The notes below the pieces were generated by a model. The model had not been told where the DNA came from. It was given only the letters and a program-made list of their open reading frames with translations, and did no database searches. Shown here piece by piece: positions 13,956 through 21,858 of a DNA stretch of 23,121 nt. The translations under genes were made by a program, and so were the position numbers. Positions within the stretch are counted from its first letter, which is position 1, and each line of letters opens with the position of its first letter. This DNA is from JAFARZ01 sp035651595 (GTDB lineage: Bacteria; Actinomycetota; Actinomycetes; Streptosporangiales; Streptosporangiaceae): contig DASRFJ010000285.1 in the NCBI GenBank assembly GCA_035651595.1, positions 1-23,121 on the forward strand, given 5' to 3'.

Positions 13956-15115
13956 TCACGATGGGTTGCCTGTTATGATGCGGTCGACTTGTGCGACGAA
14001 GTCGCCGCCGTCCATGAGGTCTTGAGCTCACCCTGGTGCCCGTAAGCGCGCTGGCCGCCGATGGTGACCCGTTCCTCGCTGCCGTAACCGACTAGAATCG
14101 GGCCGGGAAGGGCGCCGGAGCCGTACTTGGCCGAGCTCGGGTACCTCCCGGCGCTCCTCAGTTCGGCCCACTCCGGTGCCAGCAGCGTGCCATCGCTCAG
14201 GGCGCTGGCGAAGCGCAGTAGATCCGGGGCGGTGGAGAACGCCCCTGACCCCCCGGATATCCCGTTGACCACGTCGCTGTAGACAGAGGTGAGGTCCTGG
14301 CCCTAGCCGTCGACAGGGGGACCGTAGATGTGGGCGAAGCGCGGGTCGGTCAGCCACTGCTGGCCGGTGTAGAACGCGGTGCTTGCCATCCCGGCCGGGG
14401 CGAAGACATGCCGGGGCATGTAGTCCCAGAAGTACTGGCCGGACGCTGCCGCGACAATCGCCCCAGCCAGGAAGTAGTTGGCGCTGGAGTCAGCGAACTG
14501 GGTGCCAGGGGAGGTCCCCAGCTGCTGCTGGCGCAGCGCCGCCAGCTCTTGGTTGAATGCCTCGATGCGGGTCGGTCCGTTCCCGGACGCTCCTCCGGAA
14601 CCCATGGTGGTATCCGCCGGGTAGCCGGAGGTATAGGTGAGCAGGTTATGCACGGTGACGGTGTCGGCGGCGCTGGACATGAACCCGTCCAGGTAGCTGC
14701 CCAAGGTGGCGGAGAAGCCGACTTTGCCCTGGGCAGCGAGCTGGGTCACCGCCACGCCGGTGAGGAACGTAGTGATCGAGGCCAAAGGGAAGATGGTTTC
14801 TGTCTGGTTGGGGATGTGCTTTGCCTTGTCGGCGTCCTGGAAGGAGCGGACCAGGGTCGGCTTGCTGTGCCAGGCCAGCAGTACTGTGCCGGAAAACTGG
14901 TCCTGGGCGGCCAGCCCCGACACGTACTGGTCGAACGCCCGCCCGGCAGCAACGCCGACGGGGGCGGCCCCGGTGGGCGCGCCCCGGCCGGCGCCAGCCT
15001 GCGCGGTTCCCACCGGCGCGACAGCCCCGCCGGCAGCCAGCGGGACAGCGCCGAACAGGCCGAGCGCGCCGCGGCGGGACAGGCTGGTGCGCCCGGACGG
15101 TCGCTGAGCAGTCAT
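13956..15115 (-). pseudogene. Serine hydrolase copy 3, inactivated paralogue
   Basis: From ATG 15115 (AAAGGAA upstream) the frame reads like copies 1 and 2, with Tat motif SRRGALGLFG, until an in-frame TAG at 14303-14305. The same frame then continues as FSTAPDLLRFASALSDGTLL and ends near RAYGHQGELKTS. A shift of frame gives DFVAQVDRIITGNPS and a stop at 13956, matching the ending of the paralogues, so about 40 codons are deleted with a frameshift. The active site is also lost: SxxK has become SITT (113-116), YSN has become DSS (209-211), and HTG has become HQG. Loss of catalytic residues shows long-standing decay rather than sequencing error. Confidence 0.9.
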
Positions 15116-15172
15116 AACGTTCCTTTCTGAGCTGTCATGGTCGCGAATTACGGGCTGGCAGCCGTACTTGTG

Positions 15173-16378
15173 TCAGACGGACCACAGCGCCTGGGTGGGT
15201 GACATGCGGGCGGCGCGCAGCGCGGGCAGCAGCCCCGCGATGGCGCCGATCGCGATGGCGGCACCGAGGCCGCCCGCCCAGGCCTCGGTGGGGATGACGG
15301 TCGACTCGTTCTTGAGGTATGTGTAGACCCAGACGGCCACGGCACCGAGGGCCACTCCTATTGCGCCGCCGATGAGGGATAGCAGGATGGCCTCGGAGAG
15401 GAACTGCGTGCGTATGTGTCCTCTGGTAGCGCCCAGCGCGCGGCGCAGTCCGATCTCGGACCGGCGTTCCAGCACCGAGATGACCATGATGTTGGCGACG
15501 CCGATGGCACCGACGAGCAAGGCCACGGCGCCGAGGCCAAGGAACAGGCCGTTGAGCGCGCTTTGCGTCGCGGCCCGGGCGGCCAGCGCCTGGGACGGCT
15601 GGCTCACCGAGACCTCGTTGGGCGACTCGGGGTTCGCGGTCCTTGCCAGCAGCGGCTGTACCGTGCTGGTCTGGTCGATCTGGGTACGAACGTACATCGT
15701 CGAGGGATGCCCGTCGAAACCCAGGTAGGCTTCCGCCGCGGGGAACCCGACTAGGACAGAGGTGTCGATGTCCGGGGCGAGCATGGCGGGATTGAGAATG
15801 CCCTGGACGTAGAACCACTGGTTATCGAGCCAGATGCGCTCCCCGGAGAAGACCCGGTCGATGCCCAGCCGCTGGGCGGCGACCGCCCCGAGCACGACGG
15901 CCGGTTCCCGCGCGGTCGCGGCGTTGAGGAAGGTGCCGTGCGCGAGCGTGTCGTGCAGGCCCGACGGCAGGTTGAGGCTGGTCGCCTGCACGGTCAGCGC
16001 GTTGGTGTCGATCGACGGGATCAGCGGGCTGCGGTAGGCGTTCACGTTGCGCACCTGGCCGGTGTACTGGACCCCGGTGACCCCGTCGAGCTGGCCGACC
16101 ATGGCCGAGGCCGCGGTGGGCAGTTCGGCCTGCTGGCCGAGCAAGGTCTGCCCATTGGAGACCGTCAGCATGTTGGTGCCCAGGCTGTCGAGTTCAGACA
16201 GCAGCCCCGACTCCGCGGACTGGGACAGGCCGAGCACCGCCACGATGGCGGCTACCCCGATGGCGATACCCAGGGCGGACAGCGCGGCCCGCAGCTTGCG
16301 GGTGCGCAGTCCGACGCTGGACAGCCGTACCAGGTCCGACAGGAATAGCTGGCGGGAGTCATGCGTCGTCATGCTCAC
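15173..16378 (-). CDS. MacB/FtsX-type ABC transporter permease
   Basis: A 401-residue protein from GTG 16378 (ATG 16372 is an alternative); the GTGA overlap with the ATPase stop favours GTG. Membrane topology follows the MacB pattern: one segment near the N-terminus (LRAALSALGIAIGVAAIVAVLGL, described as about residues 29-51), a large extracytoplasmic MacB_PCD domain (about 52-270), and three C-terminal segments starting at VALLVGAIGVANIMVISVL. The coupling region ERRSEIGLRRALGATRGHI and the ending LLPALRAARMSPTQAL are diagnostic of FtsX-like permeases. With the ATPase and HlyD-type adaptor it should form an export or envelope-remodelling complex, not an importer. Confidence 0.95.
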   Translation of the reverse strand: MSMTTHDSRQLFLSDLVRLSSVGLRTRKLRAALSALGIAIGVAAIVAVLGLSQSAESGLLSELDSLGTNMLTVSNGQTLLGQQAELPTAASAMVGQLDGVTGVQYTGQVRNVNAYRSPLIPSIDTNALTVQATSLNLPSGLHDTLAHGTFLNAATAREPAVVLGAVAAQRLGIDRVFSGERIWLDNQWFYVQGILNPAMLAPDIDTSVLVGFPAAEAYLGFDGHPSTMYVRTQIDQTSTVQPLLARTANPESPNEVSVSQPSQALAARAATQSALNGLFLGLGAVALLVGAIGVANIMVISVLERRSEIGLRRALGATRGHIRTQFLSEAILLSLIGGAIGVALGAVAVWVYTYLKNESTVIPTEAWAGGLGAAIAIGAIAGLLPALRAARMSPTQALWSV

Positions 16379-17196
16379 GGGTGCTCCGCTGGCGGGATGG
16401 CGGGCGGGCCTGCAGCGGGGGCGCGGACGACGGTGCGGGTATCCCCGCCGCGGGTGTCAGTGACGATGCGCCCGTCGAGCATCTCGATGCGGCGGGGCAT
16501 GCGGCGGGCGATGCCGATGTCGTGGGTGATCAGCACGATCGTGGCGCCGCGCTCGTGGAGGGCGGAGAACAGGTCCAGGATCGACTGGCCGGTGGCCTGG
16601 TCGAGGTTGCCGGTGGGCTCGTCGGCGAGGATGATGGCCGGCTCGCCGGCCAGGGCCCGGGCGATGGCCACCCGCTGCCGTTGGCCGCCGGACAGCTGGG
16701 TGGGCCGCGCATCTGCCCGCCCTGCGAGGCCGACAGCCGACAACGCATCCAGTGCCAGCTCCCTGCGCTCGGCCATCTTGACCCCGGCGTAGAGCAGCCC
16801 GTCGGCGACGTTGTCCAGCAGGGACTTCTGTTCAGCCAGGAAGAACTGCTGGAAGACGAACCCGATGCGGCTTGCCCGGAGGAAGGCGATCTCGCGGTCG
16901 CTGAGCGCGGCCACGTCGGTTCCGGCTACCCGCACCGTGCCGGTGGTAGGCCGGTCCAGGGTCCCCATCAGGTGCAGCAGTGTGGTCTTACCCGAACCCG
17001 ACGGGCCGACGATGGCCGCGAGCTCGCCCGTGCCCACGCTGAAGCTGACGCCGCGCAGCGCATGCACCGGCGGCTCGGTCGGGTAGGTCTTCGTTACCGA
17101 GTCCATTTCCAGCACGGGCAGCGCGCTGCCGTCCGCGGCAGGCGGGCCCGCTGCGGGGAAGCGATGCCCGGCTGTAGCGATACCGTCGATACTCAT
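16375..17196 (-). CDS. ABC transporter ATPase (LolD/MacB type)
   Basis: A 273-residue nucleotide-binding subunit from ATG 17196. Walker A is GPSGSGKT (64-71), the Q-loop lies in FVFQQF (113-118), the signature is LSGGQ (168-172), Walker B is AIILADEP (187-194), the D-loop is GNLD, and the H-loop sits in VLITHD. An N-terminal extension of about 28 residues and a C-terminal tail of about 35 residues are added to the core. The start overlaps the HlyD stop by 4 bases (ATGA) and the stop overlaps the permease start by 4 bases (GTGA). It powers the neighbouring MacB-type permease. Confidence 0.96.
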   Translation of the reverse strand: MSIDGIATAGHRFPAAGPPAADGSALPVLEMDSVTKTYPTEPPVHALRGVSFSVGTGELAAIVGPSGSGKTTLLHLMGTLDRPTTGTVRVAGTDVAALSDREIAFLRASRIGFVFQQFFLAEQKSLLDNVADGLLYAGVKMAERRELALDALSAVGLAGRADARPTQLSGGQRQRVAIARALAGEPAIILADEPTGNLDQATGQSILDLFSALHERGATIVLITHDIGIARRMPRRIEMLDGRIVTDTRGGDTRTVVRAPAAGPPAIPPAEHP

Positions 17197-18431
17197 ATGT
17201 TCGGGACCACCACCTGCTGACCGGCGGCCAGGCCGTTGCCGGATACCTGTACTAGGCCCGCGGCGTCGTCGAAGAGCCCCAGCGTCACCGGCACCACATG
17301 CCGCGTGTTGTCCGGTCCCGCGACCTCGACCCCGTAGCCGGACGGTTCCGAGATGAGGGCGTCGGTCGGCACCGCCAGGACGTTGCTGACTGTGGACGTT
17401 GTGATGTTGACCGTGATCGGGGCCTGGTCGATGCTGCCGGCCGCGGACGGGCGGGTGAGCCGGATGTCCACGTTCACCGTCGTTGCGGGAGCGCTAGAGC
17501 TGCCCGAACTGGCGTTGTTGTTGGAGTCGCTCGATCCGCTGGAGCTGCTGCCCGATGACGAGCTGCTGGCAGTGGTTCCGATGGACGACACCACGCCAGG
17601 CGTGGTGTCGTCGTCTGGCAGCGTGATGGACACTTTTGCGCCCACGCTTACCTCGGGCAGCTGGGTCGGATTGACCTGGGCGACGGCCTGCCTGGTGTCG
17701 GAGGTCCCGGTCAGCACCGGCGAGTCGGGGCGGACCTGGGAGCCGAGCGTCGCTGAGACGTTGCCGACCCGCACTGCGCCGGGCTGGAACACCGCTTGGC
17801 CGACCGGGAGGGTGCCGGTCTGCGTCAGTCCGAGGTTCGACTGCAGCTTTTCCAGCGCGGTGGCGGTCTCGCTGCTGAAGTCATCAGACGACGGGTCGAG
17901 ATCCGCCTTGGACGCGTCCCCCAAGGCCACCAGGTCACCGTTGAGCTGCTGCACGTCGGGCCCGGTCATGCCCTCCGACAGGCCGCGGTAGACAGGCACC
18001 GAACCGTACAGCAGCACGACCGGCGAGTTCCCCACCGAATACAGCCGCTGACCCTGCTGCACCACCTGGCCGTCGGTCGGCAGCCAGGTGAACGTCCCTC
18101 CGGAAGAGGAGCTTCCGCTAGACGAGGAGCCAGACGACGCCGACGGTACGACGACGGTGTAGCTCCCCGAATAGCCCAGGGTTCCGTCCACCGACGTCTG
18201 CTCGGACAGTGACTGCCTGGTCACGGGCTTCAGCGTGGTGTTGTCGCTAGTGGCGGCCGGGGCGGGTGCGTTCTTGTGCAGTTGCTTGAGTTCGCAGTAC
18301 CCGGCACCGCCGGCCGCGATGACCACGACCGCCACCACCGCCGTGACCACTCGCCGACGGCGCTTCGGGCGGCGCCGGCTCGGCCGGGCGGTCGCTGCGT
18401 CCTCGGCAGCCTGCTGTGTAGACGCGCTCAT
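17193..18431 (-). CDS. HlyD-type efflux adaptor with peptidoglycan-binding-like domain
   Basis: A 412-residue protein; ATG 18431 is chosen over an upstream in-frame start because it overlaps the lipoprotein stop in ATGA. After a basic stretch (PSRRRPKRRRR) comes one membrane anchor (VVTAVVAVVVIAAGGAGYC, about 27-45). The extracytoplasmic part has HlyD-like strands, a peptidoglycan_binding_1-like motif RGLSEGMTGPDVQQLNGDL and LEKLQSNLGLTQTGTL, then FQPGAVRVGNVSATLGSQV and NVLAVPTDAL typical of membrane fusion proteins. Two Ser/Gly-rich low-complexity linkers (SSGSSSSG type) lie near residues 95-110 and 290-320. It should link the ABC pair to the cell envelope. Confidence 0.9.
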   Translation of the reverse strand: MSASTQQAAEDAATARPSRRRPKRRRRVVTAVVAVVVIAAGGAGYCELKQLHKNAPAPAATSDNTTLKPVTRQSLSEQTSVDGTLGYSGSYTVVVPSASSGSSSSGSSSSGGTFTWLPTDGQVVQQGQRLYSVGNSPVVLLYGSVPVYRGLSEGMTGPDVQQLNGDLVALGDASKADLDPSSDDFSSETATALEKLQSNLGLTQTGTLPVGQAVFQPGAVRVGNVSATLGSQVRPDSPVLTGTSDTRQAVAQVNPTQLPEVSVGAKVSITLPDDDTTPGVVSSIGTTASSSSSGSSSSGSSDSNNNASSGSSSAPATTVNVDIRLTRPSAAGSIDQAPITVNITTSTVSNVLAVPTDALISEPSGYGVEVAGPDNTRHVVPVTLGLFDDAAGLVQVSGNGLAAGQQVVVPNI

Positions 18432-18943
18432 CCCTGCAGCCCGCTCCCGCCGTTGGGCAGCTTCGACTTGCACTTGTTAAACGCGCCCTGGTAAGCCGGC
18501 GAGTTCCTGACGGACTCCGGCGGCGCCTGGATCGCACCGCTAGCCGGAGGGTCAGGGAAGCTCGGCACGCCGCTGGTCTGCATGCACTGCGCGAAGGCGA
18601 GCGCCGCTGACTGCTGCCCGTTGTTGTTGCTGCCGATTCCGCTGGCGCCCAGGTAGTGCTGACAGGTCTGGACTGCGGACTGGAAGTGCGGGTTGCCCTG
18701 GATGTCGCCGCCCATCACGAAGTGACCGTTTGACGGGTCGGGGAAGTTCCCGACGCCGTTCTGGCGCATGCATTGCGCGAATTGCGCCACTCCGGCCTGT
18801 GCCGTACTCGATCCGCCGCCCTGGGCGGCCGGCGCGTCCGAGGAGGAAGAGCTGCCCGAGCTGCAAGCCCCGAGCATGATGGGGAGAACGGCGGCCGCGG
18901 CGACGAGGAGCGGCGCCTGGCGCATCTTTTTCTTCGTGTGCAT
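18428..18943 (-). CDS. Secreted lipoprotein with duplicated FAQCM-GV-FPDP motif
   Basis: A 171-residue protein from ATG 18943 with a weak GGAG upstream. It has a lipoprotein signal peptide: basic MHTKKKMRQ, hydrophobic core, and lipobox LGAC with C27. The mature part repeats a motif twice: FAQCMRQNGVGNFPDP (about 54-69) and FAQCMQTSGVPSFPDP (about 118-133), each with one conserved Cys followed by a further Cys (QTCQHY, NKCKSK) that might form disulfides. Proteins of this type are commonly encoded next to HlyD/MacB systems in actinobacteria, but their role is unknown. It is the first gene of the minus-strand operon and is divergent from the response regulator. Confidence 0.85.
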   Translation of the reverse strand: MHTKKKMRQAPLLVAAAAVLPIMLGACSSGSSSSSDAPAAQGGGSSTAQAGVAQFAQCMRQNGVGNFPDPSNGHFVMGGDIQGNPHFQSAVQTCQHYLGASGIGSNNNGQQSAALAFAQCMQTSGVPSFPDPPASGAIQAPPESVRNSPAYQGAFNKCKSKLPNGGSGLQG

Positions 18944-19000
18944 GGTGTGCGCTCCAGGTGGGAGGTGGTGGTTGCTGTCCGTCAGACCTTACGGAACAGG

Positions 19001-19038
19001 CGGTTACACCACGGTTCCACTGTTACCGCCGTGTAACC
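19001..19038. promoter_or_regulatory. Candidate response-regulator binding region between divergent operons
   Basis: CGGTTACACCA (19001-19011) is followed directly by CGGTTCCACTG (19012-19022), a tandem repeat with an exact 11-base period, as OmpR/PhoB-type regulators prefer. The same region forms an inverted repeat, GGTTACACCACGG (19002-19014) against CCGCCGTGTAACC (19026-19038), with perfect GGTTACAC/GTGTAACC outer arms. It lies 55 bases before the regulator gene and about 60 bases before the lipoprotein gene, so it could control both. Confidence 0.6.
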
Positions 19039-19092
19039 TCAGGCCGGGCATAGTTGCAGTGCGGAAAGACAGCTAGAGGATCAGGAGGAACG

Positions 19093-19746
19093 ATGCGAGT
19101 ACTGCTGGCCGAAGACCACGCCAAGCTCGCAACCACTTTGGCAACGGGGCTGCGTCGCGAAGGCATGGCCGTTGACATTGCCTTCGACGGGCAGGACGCG
19201 CTCGACCGCATCGCCGAGACTGCATATGACGTCGTGGTACTGGACCGTGACCTGCCCCGGGTCCACGGCGACGACGTCTGCCGGGAGATCGCCGCCGCGC
19301 CCGGCAACACCAGGGTGCTGATGCTGACCGCTGCGCGTTCGGTCAGCGACCGGGTCGACGGCCTTCGCCTCGGCGCCGACGATTACCTGCCCAAGCCGTT
19401 CGCCTTCTCCGAACTTGTAGCCAGGATCCAGGCACTCAGCCGCCGCGCTGCGCCCGCCCAGCCCCTGACGCTGGTGCACGGCGACCTCACCGTGGATCCC
19501 GGCCGCCGGATAGCCACCAGGGCAGGGAAGCAACTCGCGCTCACCCCCAAGGAGTTCGCGGTCCTGGAACGCCTGCTCGCCGCCCAGGGACGCGTGCTCA
19601 CCGTCAGCGACCTGCTGGAGGGCGTGTGGGACGAGATGACTGACCAGTTCACCGGCACGGTCAAGGTGACGATCAGCCGCCTGCGCGCCAAGCTCGGTGA
19701 GCCGCCGGTCATCGCGACCGTGCCCCCGGGCGGTTACCGGATCTGA
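19093..19746 (+). CDS. OmpR-family two-component response regulator
   Basis: A 217-residue protein from ATG 19093, preceded by AGGAGG at 19083-19088. The receiver domain has the acidic pair E7-D8, phospho-acceptor D51 in VVVLDRDLP, T79 in LMLTAA and K101 in DDYLPKPF. The C-terminal winged-helix domain (about 120-217) shows ALTPKEFAVLERLLAAQGRV, TGTVKVTISRLRAKLGEP and the closing VPPGGYRI. All phosphotransfer residues are present, so it should be activated by the kinase encoded one base downstream. Likely targets are its own operon and the divergent lipoprotein-HlyD-ABC run through the repeats at 19001-19038. Confidence 0.97.
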   Translation: MRVLLAEDHAKLATTLATGLRREGMAVDIAFDGQDALDRIAETAYDVVVLDRDLPRVHGDDVCREIAAAPGNTRVLMLTAARSVSDRVDGLRLGADDYLPKPFAFSELVARIQALSRRAAPAQPLTLVHGDLTVDPGRRIATRAGKQLALTPKEFAVLERLLAAQGRVLTVSDLLEGVWDEMTDQFTGTVKVTISRLRAKLGEPPVIATVPPGGYRI

Positions 19747-19747
19747 C

Positions 19748-20992
19748 GTGAGGATCAACCTGCCCACACGGACGGTGCGATTCCGCCTCACCGTGCTGTT
19801 CAGCGCGCTGTTCCTGGCCGCGGGCGCCGCGCTCCTCGCGATCACCTATGTCCTGGTCGACAGCAGCACCGATCCTTTGCTCCTGGTATCGGGCAACACC
19901 AGGATCGCGGTCAAGAACACCGGATCGAGCCAGATCCCCTCGCCGGGCAGCGCCCAGCTCAGGCGCGGCACCCCGTCCGCCAGCTCGGTGCAGCTCGCCC
20001 GTCAGCTGTACACACAGGCCGCCGCCACACACGCCCGCGATCTCCGTCAGCTGCTGGCATGGTCCGGAGTCGCGCTCGGCATCATGGCTGTCCTCGCTAT
20101 CGGACTCGGCTGGGTCACCACCGGCCGCGTTCTGCGCCCGCTGCGGTCGATGAAGGCCGCCACCCAGCGGATCACCGAGAGCAGCCTGCACGAGCGCCTC
20201 GACCTCCCCGGACCAGACGACGAGATGAAAGACCTGGCCGACACCATCGACGGCCTGCTCGCGCGCCTCGAGACGGCCTTCGAGTCGCAGCGCAGGTTCG
20301 TAGCCAGCGCCTCCCACGAGCTCCGGACGCCACTCACCTTCAACCGGGCCCTGCTCGAAGTCGCGCTCGCCGACCCGGACGCGAGCGCCGATGACCTGCG
20401 CGCCACGTGCGCGGAACTGCTGACCGCAGGCGAGCACCAAGAGAGGCTCATCGAGGCCCTGCTCGCCCTCGCCACCAGCGAGCGGGGCCTCGACCGCCGG
20501 GAACCGTTCGACCTCGCAATAGTCACCCGGCTCGCCCTCGCCGCGCACTACCTGAAGGCCGGGCACCGCGGGCTGCGGCTGGACGTCTCCCTCGGCCACG
20601 TGACCGTGCACGGCGACCCGGACCTGACCCAACGCATGGCCGCCAACCTGATCGACAACGCGATCCAGTACAACCTGCCCGGCGGCAGCGTCAGCGTACG
20701 GACGGAAAACCGGTACGGCCACGCCGTGCTAACCGTCGCCAACACCGGGTGGCCTGTGCCCGCCGACAAGGTTGACCAGCTTTTCGAGCCCTTCCAGCGG
20801 CTCATCGACGACCGGGCCAGCCACCCGGACGGTCACGGACTCGGCCTGTCCATCGTCCGCGCAATCGCCGACGCCCATGACGCCATCCTTCAGGCGCGCT
20901 CGCGCCCGCAAGGCGGACTCGTGATGACAACGCGCTTCCCTCCACCGTCTGGCCCGGGCTCAGCTGGCGAAGCCATCCCGGCAGGCCGGTAA
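19748..20992 (+). CDS. Sensor histidine kinase
   Basis: A 414-residue protein from GTG 19748, one base after the regulator stop. It has two membrane segments (about 12-36 and 102-123) around a short extracytoplasmic loop of about 65 residues. HAMP follows (about 124-178, VLRPLRSMKAATQRIT). The HisKA H-box is ASHELRTPL with H190. The HATPase has N-box NLIDNAIQYN (300-309), a G1-like VANTGWPVP in which the usual Asp is Asn, and the G2 box DGHGLGLS. The short loop suggests sensing of a membrane-active compound or a partner protein such as the ABC permease rather than a large ligand domain. The gene ends directly against IS256 debris. Confidence 0.95.
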   Translation: MRINLPTRTVRFRLTVLFSALFLAAGAALLAITYVLVDSSTDPLLLVSGNTRIAVKNTGSSQIPSPGSAQLRRGTPSASSVQLARQLYTQAAATHARDLRQLLAWSGVALGIMAVLAIGLGWVTTGRVLRPLRSMKAATQRITESSLHERLDLPGPDDEMKDLADTIDGLLARLETAFESQRRFVASASHELRTPLTFNRALLEVALADPDASADDLRATCAELLTAGEHQERLIEALLALATSERGLDRREPFDLAIVTRLALAAHYLKAGHRGLRLDVSLGHVTVHGDPDLTQRMAANLIDNAIQYNLPGGSVSVRTENRYGHAVLTVANTGWPVPADKVDQLFEPFQRLIDDRASHPDGHGLGLSIVRAIADAHDAILQARSRPQGGLVMTTRFPPPSGPGSAGEAIPAGR

Positions 20993-21004
20993 GGGCCATA
21001 AACA

Positions 21005-21171
21005 CGTCAACTTGACAGACCCTCCGCCCAGCGGTGGGTATCCACCCTCGTAAGGACGATCCTCGAGCAACCCGACGCCAAGCCCATGCGGGCGCGCCAT
21101 GACCAGATGGTGGCCGACCTGGAGGCCAAGCCGCCCGCCGCGGCAGAACAGGGCCAAGCACGGGAGGAGTG
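21005..21171 (+). pseudogene. IS256-family transposase, internal fragment
   Basis: The plus strand reads SAQRWVSTLVRTILEQPDAK, then PMRARHDQMVADLEAKPPAA and AEQGQAREE before a TGA at 21169-21171. This is the segment of IS256-type transposases just before the conserved IWSNNP-ERLN region. Neither the upstream DDE part nor the downstream C-terminus is attached. It begins within about 15 bases of the histidine kinase stop, so it marks the right edge of the two-component/ABC block. The C-terminal fragment of a similar element is at 9546-9842 in the same orientation. Confidence 0.65.
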
Positions 21172-21216
21172 AGCCTGACCCGCTTTGACGGACATCCACT
21201 ATCAGGGGTTCATCCC

Positions 21217-21235
21217 CGAACCCGCGGATTAAGAG
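21217..21235. repeat. Right copy of 19-bp direct repeat (tRNA-Lys 3'-half-like, possible att site)
   Basis: CGAACCCGCGGATTAAGAG matches 9847-9865 at 18 of 19 bases. On the minus strand the context AGCGGCTCTTAATCCGCGGG resembles a tRNA-Lys(CTT) anticodon arm missing one base, followed by a damaged T-arm (GGGGATGAACCCC). It is not a functional tRNA: no acceptor stem or D-arm is found. Confidence 0.5.
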
Positions 21236-21264
21236 CCGCTGTTCCGTTCGATTTTTCTCCTTGA

Positions 21265-21858
21265 GCTGCTGTCAACCTATGCTAGCACGTGCCGGGAGCT
21301 GCCGTTTTGTACGGTCTCCGGTTTCCGCGGCGCGCTGCAGATACCGGGTGATGGCGGACCGTACCGGGGCATCCGAGCAACCATCGATGGGTACTGGTCT
21401 AGACCACTGTCTCGAGGGTGGTCAGGGACAGAACCAGGAGAGGCAGTGGGCGTCGTCGACAAAGGTGCAGGCGTCTGGCGCGGCGCAACGTGATAACAGC
21501 GATCCGAGTCCGGCAAGAGATGCCGACACGCTCCGTGATTCCTGCTGGCGGCGCGCCCGTCCTGTGGCCCTGATCATGTCCTCGGCATCCCGCGCCCGAG
21601 AATTAAAGCGTCTGGCTCCCCATGGCCGCCGGGCTCCCTGTCGGGATGCTCGTGCTCATGGCCGGTCCCTAGTGCCTCCTCCTCTGCGCCCGGTCGCCGG
21701 TCGGCGGGCTGCGCGCGGTCAGTCATGGCAGTCGCATCCAGGGCCGCAGTCGCACGCCGTCGCGCTGGCCCCGGCGGGCGGTGCGGCCAGCGCCCCGCCG
21801 GCCGCGCAGCAGCCCTTGCCGCGCCAGGCACCCCGGCCCTCCCGGACCGCGAGCGCGG
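21265..21858. other. Non-coding or decayed DNA, no gene recognised
   Basis: Open frames exist here but none has a recognisable domain, start signal or consistent composition. The composition is less GC-rich around 21240-21560 than in the flanking genes. The last 80 bases may be the frameshifted upstream part of the M56 peptidase relic (GTPALPDRERG in another frame). Confidence 0.5.

Noticed and set aside
14303..14305. Possible TAG read-through or recoding in serine hydrolase copy 3
   Set aside because: The downstream part also has a deletion with frameshift and the active-site residues are gone, so simple decay explains the stop. No recoding element was seen.
19709..20722. Long minus-strand open frame opposite the histidine kinase
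   Set aside because: It is an antisense shadow of a gene with all kinase boxes; the translation has no recognisable features.
21190..21245. A complete tRNA gene on the minus strand
   Set aside because: Only an anticodon-arm and T-arm-like stretch is present, with a missing base and a broken T-loop; no acceptor stem or D-arm could be folded.
21446..21493. IclR-like start (VGVVDKGAGVWRGAT) on the plus strand
   Set aside because: Only about a dozen residues resemble the N-terminus of IclR regulators before a stop; no helix-turn-helix follows. Too short to support.
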